DNA of 17,313 nt, taken from positions 1-17,313 of the forward strand of contig CALDKR010000214.1 in NCBI GenBank assembly GCA_937898095.1. Direction: 5' to 3'. This document shows, piece by piece, positions 7,220-13,923 of the stretch. The DNA is from an uncultured Rhodoluna sp. (lineage in GTDB: Bacteria; Actinomycetota; Actinomycetes; Actinomycetales; Microbacteriaceae). Position numbers and translations under genes: made by a program. The notes under the pieces were generated by a model. The model was not told the DNA's origin, did no database searches, and was given only the letters and a program-made list of their open reading frames with translations. Each line of letters opens with the position of its first letter. The first letter of the stretch is position 1.

Positions 7220-7993
7220 CTAGCTAACTGATTTGAGCACAAATCGCATTTCATCGACACGCGCGTGAATGTCGGGAATTGCGGAAATAGCCGTTGCAAC
7301 CTCAGATAGCAACTCATCGAGTTCTGACTTTCGCAATCCTGCAGTAATGCTGAGTTCGATTAGCAGCTCTGCGCCCTGAAGTCTTGATTTCGGGTCTCCG
7401 GTTGATAGCGCGATGCCGACAATTCCATGAAGATTTGCCGCAGAAATGATTTGAGCGCGCAGATTGGCATCTAGGTGCGGAGCCAGCCAACTTTGGCTTT
7501 GGGCTATGGCGGCAATTGCTGGTCGACGGAAGACAAACTCCGTGGCTGAAGTTGGATCAAGAACGACCCTTGTGTTGCCCTCAGATGCTGCGGCGAGCGC
7601 AACGCGAACCGCATCGGCTGGAACAGGTCTGGCTGAGGGGTTCCATGCAGCCATTGCCTGAACGGAAGAAAAAACCGGAAGCGCGGTTGCACCGTCTGGT
7701 GCACTAACAGTCACGATTGAAAGCTCGGCGCTTTTGTCGACCTTCAGGCCGTTTGCACCTTCGTCTGATTCGCCAAGTGCAGCAACCAGTGGGATCAAAA
7801 GCCGCGATTTGCAGAATTCGTCAAAAACAGCGGTGGGGTCGCCTGATCCATGAAACTTTTCGATGGCCTGAATTAGTTCGGTTCGTGCCGTTCCGTCATC
7901 GTCTGCAAAAGGGTTTGCTTCAAAAGCACGGCCCTGCCATGGCACTCCTGCCGAATCTGTGAATCGGTTTGGATTGAAGTGATTGTGCGACAT
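7220..7993 (-). CDS. SseB-family protein
   Basis: This 257-residue protein belongs to the SseB N-terminal domain family, found in actinobacteria directly downstream of hisA. The domain signature is visible: a stretch (about 55-110) with AVFDEFCKSRLLIPLV, a strand-rich part with ALPVFSSVQAMAAWNPSARPVP (about 102-123), and a following segment with the RVVLDPTSATEFVFRR pattern (about 143-158). The first 40 residues are probably disordered; the C-terminal part (about 165-257) resembles a second small alpha/beta domain. No signal peptide, membrane helix or catalytic motif is seen. In enterobacteria SseB stabilises a rhodanese-like enzyme, but its actinobacterial role is not established. It starts 8 nt after the hisA stop, with no Shine-Dalgarno; TAATTT, made partly from the hisA stop codon, lies 5 nt before the ATG. 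Confidence 0.85.
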   Translation of the reverse strand: MSHNHFNPNRFTDSAGVPWQGRAFEANPFADDDGTARTELIQAIEKFHGSGDPTAVFDEFCKSRLLIPLVAALGESDEGANGLKVDKSAELSIVTVSAPDGATALPVFSSVQAMAAWNPSARPVPADAVRVALAAASEGNTRVVLDPTSATEFVFRRPAIAAIAQSQSWLAPHLDANLRAQIISAANLHGIVGIALSTGDPKSRLQGAELLIELSITAGLRKSELDELLSEVATAISAIPDIHARVDEMRFVLKSVS

Positions 7994-8001
7994 AACCGAA
8001 A

Positions 8002-8733
8002 TTACTTGCTGGCGATTGACAGTGCTTCTTCAAGTGTGAATTTGCCGGCGTAAAGCGATTTGCCCAAAATTGCGCCTTCAAGCCCCTGATCAACAAGCGC
8101 GCGAAGATCGCGGATGTCTTGCAGCGAGCTAATGCCACCAGATGCAACAACTGGCTTGCTGGTGCGGCTCATGACCTCACGAAGAAGTTCGATGTTTGGC
8201 CCCTTGAGGGTTCCGTCTTTGGTCACGTCTGTGACTACATAACGCGCACATCCGGCGTCTTCAAGACGGGCCAGAACATCCCACAGGTCGCCACCCTCGC
8301 GAGTCCAGCCGCGGGCGGCAAGTGTTGTGCCTCGAACGTCGAGACCAACAGCAATAGCATCGCCGAACTTGGCAATAACTTTTTCAGTCCACTCAGGGTT
8401 TTCGAGTGCAGCCGTTCCCAAATTAACTCGAGTCGCTCCTGCCTCTAGCGCAGATTCAAGCGATGCATCGTCACGGATGCCTCCAGATAGTTCAATTTTT
8501 ACTGCAGACGACGCTGCTACAACTTCACGAATAATCGAGCGGTTATCCCCGCGTCCGAATGCGGCATCGAGGTCAACCAGGTGAATCCATTCTGCACCGG
8601 CGTTGATCCAGGTTTGTGCAGCCTCTAGGGGGCTGCCGTAATCAGTCTCTGAACCGGCCTCGCCCTGCGTCAGGCGCACAGCTTTGCCGTCGGCAACATC
8701 AACCGCAGGTAGAAGTTCTAAATATTTAGCCAT
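8002..8733 (-). CDS. hisA: Phosphoribosyl isomerase A (HisA, probably bifunctional PriA)
   Basis: HisA isomerises ProFAR to PRFAR in histidine synthesis; the actinobacterial form PriA also does the TrpF step of tryptophan synthesis. The 243 residues form a complete (beta-alpha)8 barrel with the half-barrel phosphate motifs SGGIRDD (83-89) and ASGGISS (197-203). The general acid and base are Asp12 (PAVDVADG) and Asp173 (VTDVTKDGT). Residues 141-143 are Arg-Gly-Trp followed by GGDLWDVL, the PriA-type loop in which Arg and Trp help bind the two substrates. That points to dual function; a separate trpF elsewhere cannot be excluded. An AGAAAG ribosome site precedes the ATG, 10 nt after hisH. Confidence 0.95.
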   Translation of the reverse strand: MAKYLELLPAVDVADGKAVRLTQGEAGSETDYGSPLEAAQTWINAGAEWIHLVDLDAAFGRGDNRSIIREVVAASSAVKIELSGGIRDDASLESALEAGATRVNLGTAALENPEWTEKVIAKFGDAIAVGLDVRGTTLAARGWTREGGDLWDVLARLEDAGCARYVVTDVTKDGTLKGPNIELLREVMSRTSKPVVASGGISSLQDIRDLRALVDQGLEGAILGKSLYAGKFTLEEALSIASK

Positions 8734-8743
8734 ATTGATCTTT

Positions 8744-9376
8744 CTATAAATTTTTCAGCCAATTTGAGAGCAGTCGAATGCCGGCTTGGCCTGATTTTTC
8801 TGGGTGAAATTGAGTTGCGCTAAGCGGCCCGTTTTCAACGGCGGCAATGAATTTTGAACCGTATTCTGCCCACGTCACAAGCGGTGGGTTCAGTGGGCCA
8901 TCGGCTACCAGGGTCCAGTTTTTTACGCCGTATGAGTGCACAAAATAGAAACGTTCATTTTCGATTCCCTCAAACAGCTTCGAACCTTCGGCAGCATCGA
9001 GTGTATTCCAGCCGATGTGTGGCAATTTTGGCGAGTCAAGCAGTTCGACGCGCCCCGGCCACTGGCCAAGGCCCTCGGTTTCTATTCCGTGCTCAACTCC
9101 AGCCTCGAACATGACCTGCTGACCAACGCAAATGCCGAGAACGGCTTTGCCTGCAACCAGGCGCTTGTCGATAATCTCAGCGCCTTTGACGGCATTCAAC
9201 TGATTCATGACGGCCGTGAACGCACCCACACCCGGAACCAAAAGACCATCAGCAGTCAGCGTTGATTCGCGGTCTGAAGTTAGTTCAACTTCAGCACCGG
9301 CCAACACCAAAGCCTTGCATACCGAGTGAACATTGCCGCTGCCGTAATCAAGAACGGCAATGCGGGGTTTAATCAC
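8744..9376 (-). CDS. hisH: Imidazole glycerol phosphate synthase, glutaminase subunit
   Basis: HisH hydrolyses glutamine and passes ammonia to HisF, making imidazole glycerol phosphate and AICAR. The 210 residues are a complete class I glutamine amidotransferase: DYGSGN near 10-15, PGVGAF with the oxyanion strand at 48-53, nucleophile Cys83 in GICVGQQ, and the His191/Glu193 pair in ATQFHPEKSG. Its initiator is GTG and overlaps the hisB stop by four bases (GTGA), indicating translational coupling. The synthase partner hisF is not in this window; in related genomes it often lies elsewhere, and its absence between hisA and sseB here is directly visible. Confidence 0.97.
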   Translation of the reverse strand: MIKPRIAVLDYGSGNVHSVCKALVLAGAEVELTSDRESTLTADGLLVPGVGAFTAVMNQLNAVKGAEIIDKRLVAGKAVLGICVGQQVMFEAGVEHGIETEGLGQWPGRVELLDSPKLPHIGWNTLDAAEGSKLFEGIENERFYFVHSYGVKNWTLVADGPLNPPLVTWAEYGSKFIAAVENGPLSATQFHPEKSGQAGIRLLSNWLKNL

Positions 9377-9972
9377 AGAGCACCCTTGGTCGACGGAATG
9401 CCTTCAACGCGAGCATCGAACTCAACAGCTTTGCGGAATGCGCGCGCAAAGGCCTTGAATTCTGCTTCGGCGATGTGGTGCGGGTCGCGACCGGCAAGAA
9501 CGTTCACGTGCACTGTGATGCCTGCGTTGTATGCGATGGCCTCAAAAACGTGACGAATCATCGAGCCGGTGAAGTGCCCGCCGATGAGGTGAAATTCAAA
9601 ACCCGCAGGTTCGCCATCGTGCACCAAATAAGGGCGCCCTGAAACATCAACCACTGCGCGAGCGAGTGCGTCATCTAGTGGCACGGTGGCATCGCCATAT
9701 CGACCAATTCGCGCTTTGTCTGCCAATGCTTGCTTTATGGCCTGGCCGAGAACGATGGCTGTGTCTTCGACGGTGTGGTGCACATCAATGTGAGTGTCGC
9801 CGGTGGCACGAACAATAAGGTCAACTAGCGAGTGCTTAGCGAAGGCGGTTAGCAAGTGATCGAAAAACGGCACAGATGTCGAAACATCGGCGCGTCCGGT
9901 GCCGTCTAGATTGATCGAAAGCTCGATTGAAGATTCAGAGGTGCGACGCTGAAGAGTTGCAACACGACTCAT
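9373..9972 (-). CDS. hisB: Imidazoleglycerol-phosphate dehydratase
   Basis: HisB removes water from imidazole glycerol phosphate to give imidazole acetol phosphate. The 199-residue protein is the monofunctional form (no histidinol phosphatase domain). The two metal-binding motifs are present: HHTVEDTAIVLGQA with His65, His66 and Glu69, and DPHHIAEAEFKAFARA with His165, His166 and Glu169; His141 and FFDHLL (36-41) are also conserved. These bind a di-manganese centre in the 24-mer enzyme. A GAAAGG ribosome site lies about 8 nt before the ATG. There is a 42-nt gap after hisC and a 4-nt overlap with hisH. The hisC-hisB-hisH-hisA order is the actinobacterial one without hisD immediately upstream. 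Confidence 0.97.
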   Translation of the reverse strand: MSRVATLQRRTSESSIELSINLDGTGRADVSTSVPFFDHLLTAFAKHSLVDLIVRATGDTHIDVHHTVEDTAIVLGQAIKQALADKARIGRYGDATVPLDDALARAVVDVSGRPYLVHDGEPAGFEFHLIGGHFTGSMIRHVFEAIAYNAGITVHVNVLAGRDPHHIAEAEFKAFARAFRKAVEFDARVEGIPSTKGAL

Positions 9973-10014
9973 TTTTATGCCTTTCGCATGCAGCGAACAG
10001 TTGAAGCTCTAATT

Positions 10015-11106
10015 CTAACGACCGAGCGTGGCTCGCAAGGCTTGAAGAAACTTGGTAGTTTCAGCCTCGGTGCCGGCTGTGACTCTCAGTGTTCCTGGGA
10101 TTCCAACATTTCGAATCAAGACGCCCTGCTCAAGCAAGGCCTCGAATACCGCATTCGAATCATCTAGCCCCCCGAAAAGAACAAAGTTTGCATCTGATCG
10201 ATAGGGGTCGAGATTCATTTTTGACAATTCATCGACAATTCGATCGCGCTGGAGTCTGATGTCAGCGACGGTGGCAAGCATTTCATCGGCGTGGTCAAGC
10301 GCTGCCTCTGCGGCTGCTTGAGTAAATGCGCTCAGGTGATATGGCAAACGAACCAAGCGAAGTGCATCGACAACTGCCTCGTCGGCTGCAAGATAACCGA
10401 CTCGCGCACCAGCGAAAGCGAATGCTTTTGACATTGTGCGGCTAATCATCAGGCGCTCACGACCAGATAGCAAGCTAATTGCACTAACCTCACTCTGGCC
10501 GCCGAACTCGGCATATGCCTCATCGACGACAAGCACGCCACCCGTAGCCTCTGTCAAGGCCTCATAGGCGGCGATTACGCATGCCAAGCTAAGCGGGGTT
10601 CCGGTTGGGTTATTTGGCGAACACAGAAGAACAATGTTTGGCCTGGCGGCAAGAATTTGCTCTCTGATTGACTCTGGGGTCAACTCAAATCGGGCATCAC
10701 GGGTGCCCTCGAGATAGACAGTTCCCGTGCCCTGTGCCAACAGTGAATACATTGAATAGGTAGGCGTGAAACCCAGCGCAGAACGACCGGGGCCGCCAAA
10801 TGCCTGCATTATTTGCTGAAGGACTTCGTTTGAGCCATTAGCCGCCCAAATGTTTTGTGGCTCTAGGTCGAAGCCGAGGTACGAGGCAAGTGCCGACCGC
10901 AGGCCCAAAAATTCGCGATCTGGATACCGGTTGATGTCTAGAACTGCAGCGGCAAGGCGGCCGATGATGTCTACTGCAACTGCCTCGGGGATTCGATGGG
11001 TGTTTTCGTTGACGTTTAGTGAGACTGGAACATGCAATTGCGGAGCGCCATAGGGCTTTTGCCCCTTTAGGTCATCGCGAATTGGGAGATTTTCTAGTTC
11101 AGCCAT
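10015..11106 (-). CDS. hisC: Histidinol-phosphate aminotransferase
   Basis: HisC is a PLP-dependent class I/II aminotransferase converting imidazole acetol phosphate and glutamate to histidinol phosphate. The 363 residues include NVNENTHRIP (31-40), the LDINRYPD segment (56-63), AANGSNEVLQQI (88-99), LCSPNNPTG (161-169), VVDEAYAEF with PLP-contacting Asp195 and Tyr198, and the Schiff-base Lys227 in SRTMSKAFAFAGARVGY. The length is normal. In Microbacteriaceae this family may also act on aromatic amino acids, but the his neighbours support HisC. It lies 29 nt after the LysM gene with no terminator between. No Shine-Dalgarno precedes the ATG; TAACCT sits exactly 6 nt upstream, suggesting its own leaderless promoter. 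Confidence 0.96.
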   Translation of the reverse strand: MAELENLPIRDDLKGQKPYGAPQLHVPVSLNVNENTHRIPEAVAVDIIGRLAAAVLDINRYPDREFLGLRSALASYLGFDLEPQNIWAANGSNEVLQQIMQAFGGPGRSALGFTPTYSMYSLLAQGTGTVYLEGTRDARFELTPESIREQILAARPNIVLLCSPNNPTGTPLSLACVIAAYEALTEATGGVLVVDEAYAEFGGQSEVSAISLLSGRERLMISRTMSKAFAFAGARVGYLAADEAVVDALRLVRLPYHLSAFTQAAAEAALDHADEMLATVADIRLQRDRIVDELSKMNLDPYRSDANFVLFGGLDDSNAVFEALLEQGVLIRNVGIPGTLRVTAGTEAETTKFLQALRATLGR

Positions 11107-11112
11107 GCGACA

Positions 11113-11118
11113 AGGTTA
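11113..11118 (-). promoter_or_regulatory. Candidate -10 for a leaderless hisC transcript
   Basis: TAACCT on the hisC strand ends 6 nt before the ATG, matching TANNNT at the distance that places the transcription start on the start codon. There is no ribosome site between. The -35 region falls in the end of the LysM gene and shows no strong match. Inference from position and pattern. Confidence 0.35.
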
Positions 11119-11135
11119 CCGCGTGGCTAAAAAGA

Positions 11136-11516
11136 CTAAGGAAGAGCGATGCGCTGACCGGGAGTGACGTCGGCAGTGGTTAGGCCATTGAGGCTCACAA
11201 CGGCCGCAATAAAGTCGCGAGGATCTTGATTCGGCGCTACTTTTGCCGCAATTTGCCAGAGACTTTGGCCTGCCAAAACGGTGACATAGGTGAATTCAGT
11301 TTTTGCAGTTTCGCTAGTTGCAATAGCCGACTGCCCGGTGAGGGCTGACAGCGCTGTGATCGCAGCAACCGCGAGGGCGGTAGCGGCAACAATGAACCTG
11401 CGTCGCGCGTAGTTAGGCGCGCTTGTCACAGTGGCAAGGCGAGCAGTTGGGCGATTCATTGCACTGCCGACGGCACGAGAGTTGAACTTGCTTGAATTTG
11501 CTGCGATGTATGCCAT
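11136..11516 (-). CDS. LysM-domain membrane protein, probable SOS cell-division inhibitor
   Basis: This 126-residue protein has a basic N-terminus (about 1-40), one hydrophobic segment (about 41-60, FIVAATALAVAAITALSAL) acting as membrane anchor or signal, and a single LysM peptidoglycan-binding domain at the C-terminus (about 77-126, YVTVLAGQSLWQIAAKV to TPGQRIALP). Position and architecture match the LexA-controlled division suppressors divergent from lexA: YneA in Bacillus, DivS in Corynebacterium and Rv2719c/ChiZ in Mycobacterium. They act at the septum to delay division during DNA damage. No hydrolase domain or catalytic motif is present, so a structural or inhibitory role is more likely than enzymatic. 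A LexA operator overlaps its probable promoter. The ATG at 11516 has AAGGA 11 nt upstream; a second ATG lies at codon 20. Confidence 0.85.
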   Translation of the reverse strand: MAYIAANSSKFNSRAVGSAMNRPTARLATVTSAPNYARRRFIVAATALAVAAITALSALTGQSAIATSETAKTEFTYVTVLAGQSLWQIAAKVAPNQDPRDFIAAVVSLNGLTTADVTPGQRIALP

Positions 11517-11540
11517 TTGAATCAGGATCCTTTCGGGCCG

Positions 11541-11546
11541 AATTTA
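11541..11546 (-). promoter_or_regulatory. Candidate -10 of the LysM gene
   Basis: TAAATT on the minus strand fits TANNNT. It would start RNA near 11534, just before the AAGGA ribosome site at 11528-11532. The corresponding -35 position (about 11564-11569) runs into the strong LexA box at 11568-11583, as expected for LexA repression. The -35 hexamer itself is poor. Confidence 0.4.
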
Positions 11547-11552
11547 GATTCT

Positions 11553-11573
11553 GTTCGAATTTTCGTTTCGAAC
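11553..11573. repeat. Inverted repeat GTTCGAA/TTCGAAC beside the SOS box
   Basis: GTTCGAA (11553-11559) and TTCGAAC (11567-11573) are a perfect seven-base inverted repeat separated by 7 bp. The right arm is also the left half of the strong LexA box, so the left arm offers an extra LexA-like half-site. The spacing does not fit the standard LexA dyad. It may be an auxiliary contact or coincidence. Confidence 0.4.
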
Positions 11574-11583
11574 ATTTGTTCTA
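11568..11583. promoter_or_regulatory. LexA operator (SOS box) proximal to the LysM gene
   Basis: TCGAACATTTGTTCTA matches the actinobacterial/Gram-positive SOS box TCGAACNNNNGTTCGA at 11 of 12 defined positions. It lies 52 bp upstream of the LysM start and overlaps the likely -35 of that gene. LexA binding would repress it until RecA-driven LexA cleavage. Confidence 0.85.
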
Positions 11584-11641
11584 TAGCAATAACAATAAAC
11601 GCACCCTCTGACATCGTGTCAAGCAAAATTTCAAAATTTAT

Positions 11642-11657
11642 TCGAAAATGTGTTTGA
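11642..11657. promoter_or_regulatory. LexA operator (SOS box) at the lexA promoter
   Basis: TCGAAAATGTGTTTGA matches TCGAACNNNNGTTCGA at 10 of 12 defined positions. It overlaps the first four bases of the candidate lexA -35 (TTGATT, 11654-11659). This is the expected site of lexA autorepression. It is weaker than the other box; the two centres are 74 bp apart. Confidence 0.75.
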
Positions 11658-11682
11658 TTATTCGAAATTATGCGAATAAGGT
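11654..11682 (+). promoter_or_regulatory. lexA promoter
   Basis: TTGATT (11654-11659) and TAAGGT (11677-11682) are separated by exactly 17 bp, with 7 nt from the -10 to the ATG at 11690. Transcription would begin on or beside the start codon. The AAGG inside the -10 could alternatively be read as a weak ribosome site if transcription starts further upstream. The LexA box overlaps the -35. Confidence 0.55.
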
Positions 11683-11689
11683 TTCGATT

Positions 11690-12361
11690 ATGGAAGAAAA
11701 ACGCCAGACTCGACGGGCTTCTAGCCTCAGTGCAATGCAGGAGCGAATTCTGCAGGTAATCATGCGAGCAAAAATTGATCGCGGCTACACCCCTAGCATG
11801 CGTGAAATTGGCGATGAAGTCGGCCTTAAGTCTTCAGCCAGCGTCAGTCACCAGCTAAACCAGCTCGAGCTGGCCGGCTACATTAGCCGCGATGCAAATC
11901 TGTCTCGCGCTATCGAGGTGCTGATCGAACCCGAAGGTTGGCAGGGCCAAGACTCAAGTGTTCGCGAAAATTCAACACCTATCGGCGATGCTGCAATGGT
12001 TCCTCTCGTCGGACGCATTGCTGCCGGTGGTCCGATTACGGCTGAGCAAAATGTCGAAGAAATTTTCCCGTTGCCTCGACAATTGGTTGGAAAGGGTGAC
12101 CTTTTCCTACTTAAGGTTGTCGGCGAATCGATGATTGATGCTGCTATTTGCGATGGTGACTGGGTCGTGGTTCGTCAGCAGCAGACCGCTGAAAATGGTG
12201 ACATTGTCGCCGCAATGCTCGAAGAAGAGGCTACGGTCAAGACCTTCAAACAACGAGATGGCCACACTTGGCTGTTGCCTCGAAACTCAAGCTTTGAGCC
12301 AATTCTTGGTGACCACGCCGTGATTCTCGGCAAAGTTGTGGCAGTTCTGCGTTCGGTTTAA
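11690..12361 (+). CDS. lexA: SOS response transcriptional repressor LexA
   Basis: LexA represses DNA-damage genes and cuts itself when bound to RecA filaments. From the ATG at 11690 it has 223 residues: a winged helix-turn-helix DNA-binding domain (about 13-80, with GYTPSMREIGDEVGLKSSASVSHQLNQLELAGYI), a linker, and an S24 peptidase domain. The cleavage site is Ala112-Gly113 in RIAAGGPI; the catalytic Ser147 is in GESMID and Lys184 in ATVKTF. The open frame extends 14 codons further to an ATG at 11648, but that one lies inside the LexA box and upstream of the promoter elements, so the inner start is preferred. It converges with hflX (13 nt between stops) and no terminator hairpin is visible. 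Confidence 0.97.
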   Translation: MEEKRQTRRASSLSAMQERILQVIMRAKIDRGYTPSMREIGDEVGLKSSASVSHQLNQLELAGYISRDANLSRAIEVLIEPEGWQGQDSSVRENSTPIGDAAMVPLVGRIAAGGPITAEQNVEEIFPLPRQLVGKGDLFLLKVVGESMIDAAICDGDWVVVRQQQTAENGDIVAAMLEEEATVKTFKQRDGHTWLLPRNSSFEPILGDHAVILGKVVAVLRSV

Positions 12362-12374
12362 GGCTCAGCCAGCA

Positions 12375-13886
12375 CTAGACAACTACTTGGAATGGCGCCA
12401 ACTCCGCAGCCATCTCAGGTGCAACCATGGCTCGCACGAATGTGCCGTTTTCGCGATAATCAAGCACCATAATTCGGCTATTCAAGTGCAGTCGTGAAAC
12501 GATGTCGCCACGGCTATACGGAATAACCGCTGCAATCTCAACATTTGGCTCAGGCAGCAGCGATGCGATGCGTTCGAGTAGTTCGTCAATCCCCTCGCCC
12601 GTTCTCGCCGAGACGCCAATTGACCCCGGTGCCATTCCTCGAAGAGCCATGCGATGGGTGTCATCGGCCAAGTCGATCTTGTTGAAAACAATCAACTCAG
12701 GAATATTCCTTGCTCCGACCTCTCCAATAACGTTGCGAACAGTGGCTATCTGGCCAGCTGGGTCAGGGTGCGAAGCATCAACAACGTGAACAACTAAGTC
12801 GCTGTCTGAAATCTCTTCGAGGGTCGACCTAAAAGCCTCAACCAGTTGGTGAGGCAGGTTTCTGACGAAACCAACAGTATCGGCCAACGTATAGGCGCGA
12901 CCGTCTGGTGTAGCCGTTTTGCGCACGGTCGGATCTAGCGTTGCAAACAGTGCGTTTTCGACGAGAACGCCCGCCTGAGTCATTTTGTTCAGCAATGATG
13001 ACTTGCCGGCGTTGGTGTATCCAGCAATTGCAACCGATGGAACCTGATTCTTTTTGCGATTTGCGCGCTTGGTCTCGCGCGCTGGTTTCATTGCGGAAAT
13101 TTGCTTGCGCAGTTTGGCCATGCGGGTGTTGATGCGCCTGCGATCGAGCTCGATTTTGGTCTCACCCGGACCACGTGAACCCATGCCAACACCTCCGGCG
13201 GCCTGACCGCCAGCCTGGCGCGACATAGATTCACCCCAACCACGAAGGCGAGGGAGCAAATATTCCAGCTGAGCAAGCTCAACCTGCGCCTTGCCCTCTC
13301 GGCTTTTTGCATGCTGGGCGAATATGTCGAGAATGACAGCGGTGCGGTCAATTACCTTGGCATTCACGACATCTTCAAGGGCTCGACGCTGAGAAGGCGC
13401 TAGCTCAGTATCAGCGATGACAGTGTCGGCCCCGGCGGCGGCCACTAATTGCTTTAGCTCTTGAGCCTTGCCCTTGCCTAGAAAGGTTGCCGGGTCGGGG
13501 TGTGCGCGCCGCTGAAGCAAGCCATCGAGCACTGTAGCACCGGCAGTTTCGGCCAGCGCCGCTAATTCACGAAGAGAGTTTTCGGCATCTTCAAGTGAGT
13601 TTTCGCCCCAAATGCCAATCAAAATAACTTTCTCAAGCCTGAGCTGGCGATACTCGACATCTGAAATGTCTTGCAGTTCGGTCGATAGCCCTGCAACTCG
13701 ACGAAGTGCCGAGCGCTCCTCACGGTCTAGCTGATCGCCGTCCGAATCGCTGTATCCGTGTGTTTCAAAATCGCCGAGCGCGGCGGCCTTTTCGCCACGT
13801 CGCAAAATGCGATCAATAACTTGCTCGCCTCGAGATTTTGAAGTGTTTGATTCTTCAGAATCGAAGACGTCGAGCGATTTGGTCAT
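12375..13886 (-). CDS. hflX: Ribosome-associated GTPase HflX
   Basis: HflX is an Obg-class GTPase that binds the ribosome and splits stalled or hibernating 70S particles under stress. The 503 residues show an N-terminal HflX domain (about 85-250: ILIGIWGE, PATFLGKGKAQEL, DTELAPSQRRALED, IFAQHAKSREGKAQVELAQLEYLLPRLRG), a GMGSRGPGETKIELDRR linker (about 234-250) and the G domain: G1 GYTNAGKS at 289-296, G3 DTVGF at 336-340, G4 NKID at 402-405 and a G5-like SAR near 425. An acidic extension of about 80 residues precedes the core, as in other actinobacteria. No ribosome site lies before the ATG; TAGGGT ends 6 nt upstream, suggesting a leaderless mRNA. Confidence 0.96.
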   Translation of the reverse strand: MTKSLDVFDSEESNTSKSRGEQVIDRILRRGEKAAALGDFETHGYSDSDGDQLDREERSALRRVAGLSTELQDISDVEYRQLRLEKVILIGIWGENSLEDAENSLRELAALAETAGATVLDGLLQRRAHPDPATFLGKGKAQELKQLVAAAGADTVIADTELAPSQRRALEDVVNAKVIDRTAVILDIFAQHAKSREGKAQVELAQLEYLLPRLRGWGESMSRQAGGQAAGGVGMGSRGPGETKIELDRRRINTRMAKLRKQISAMKPARETKRANRKKNQVPSVAIAGYTNAGKSSLLNKMTQAGVLVENALFATLDPTVRKTATPDGRAYTLADTVGFVRNLPHQLVEAFRSTLEEISDSDLVVHVVDASHPDPAGQIATVRNVIGEVGARNIPELIVFNKIDLADDTHRMALRGMAPGSIGVSARTGEGIDELLERIASLLPEPNVEIAAVIPYSRGDIVSRLHLNSRIMVLDYRENGTFVRAMVAPEMAAELAPFQVVV

Positions 13887-13923
13887 TCTTAAACCCTATT
13901 CGCGAATCTGTTAGTGTTTCGCT
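13887..13923. promoter_or_regulatory. Divergent hflX / methyltransferase promoters around a 10-bp palindrome
   Basis: The 37-bp gap contains a -10-like TAGGGT for hflX (minus, 13893-13898) and TAGTGT for the methyltransferase (plus, 13912-13917), each exactly 6 nt from its ATG, with no ribosome site on either side. Between them lies the perfect palindrome ATTCGCGAAT (13898-13907). A shared operator or one that helps open both promoters is possible. The core promoters overlap, so simultaneous firing seems unlikely. Promoter role is inference from pattern and spacing. Confidence 0.45.

Noticed and set aside
8119..8448. Plus-strand 109-codon frame inside hisA
   Set aside because: Antisense shadow of a conserved barrel enzyme with no family resemblance.
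11660..11677. ATTCG/CGAAT inverted repeat as a third LexA box
   Set aside because: The arms point the wrong way (TTCG...CGAA rather than CGAAC...GTTCG) and the spacing is wrong; only one half-site fits.
11648..11689. Longer lexA starting at the ATG at 11648
   Set aside because: That ATG lies inside the LexA operator and upstream of the likely -10; the extra 14 residues are not LexA-like.
12362..12374. Terminator between lexA and hflX
   Set aside because: Only a 3-bp GGC/GCC stem could form and there is no T-run on either strand.
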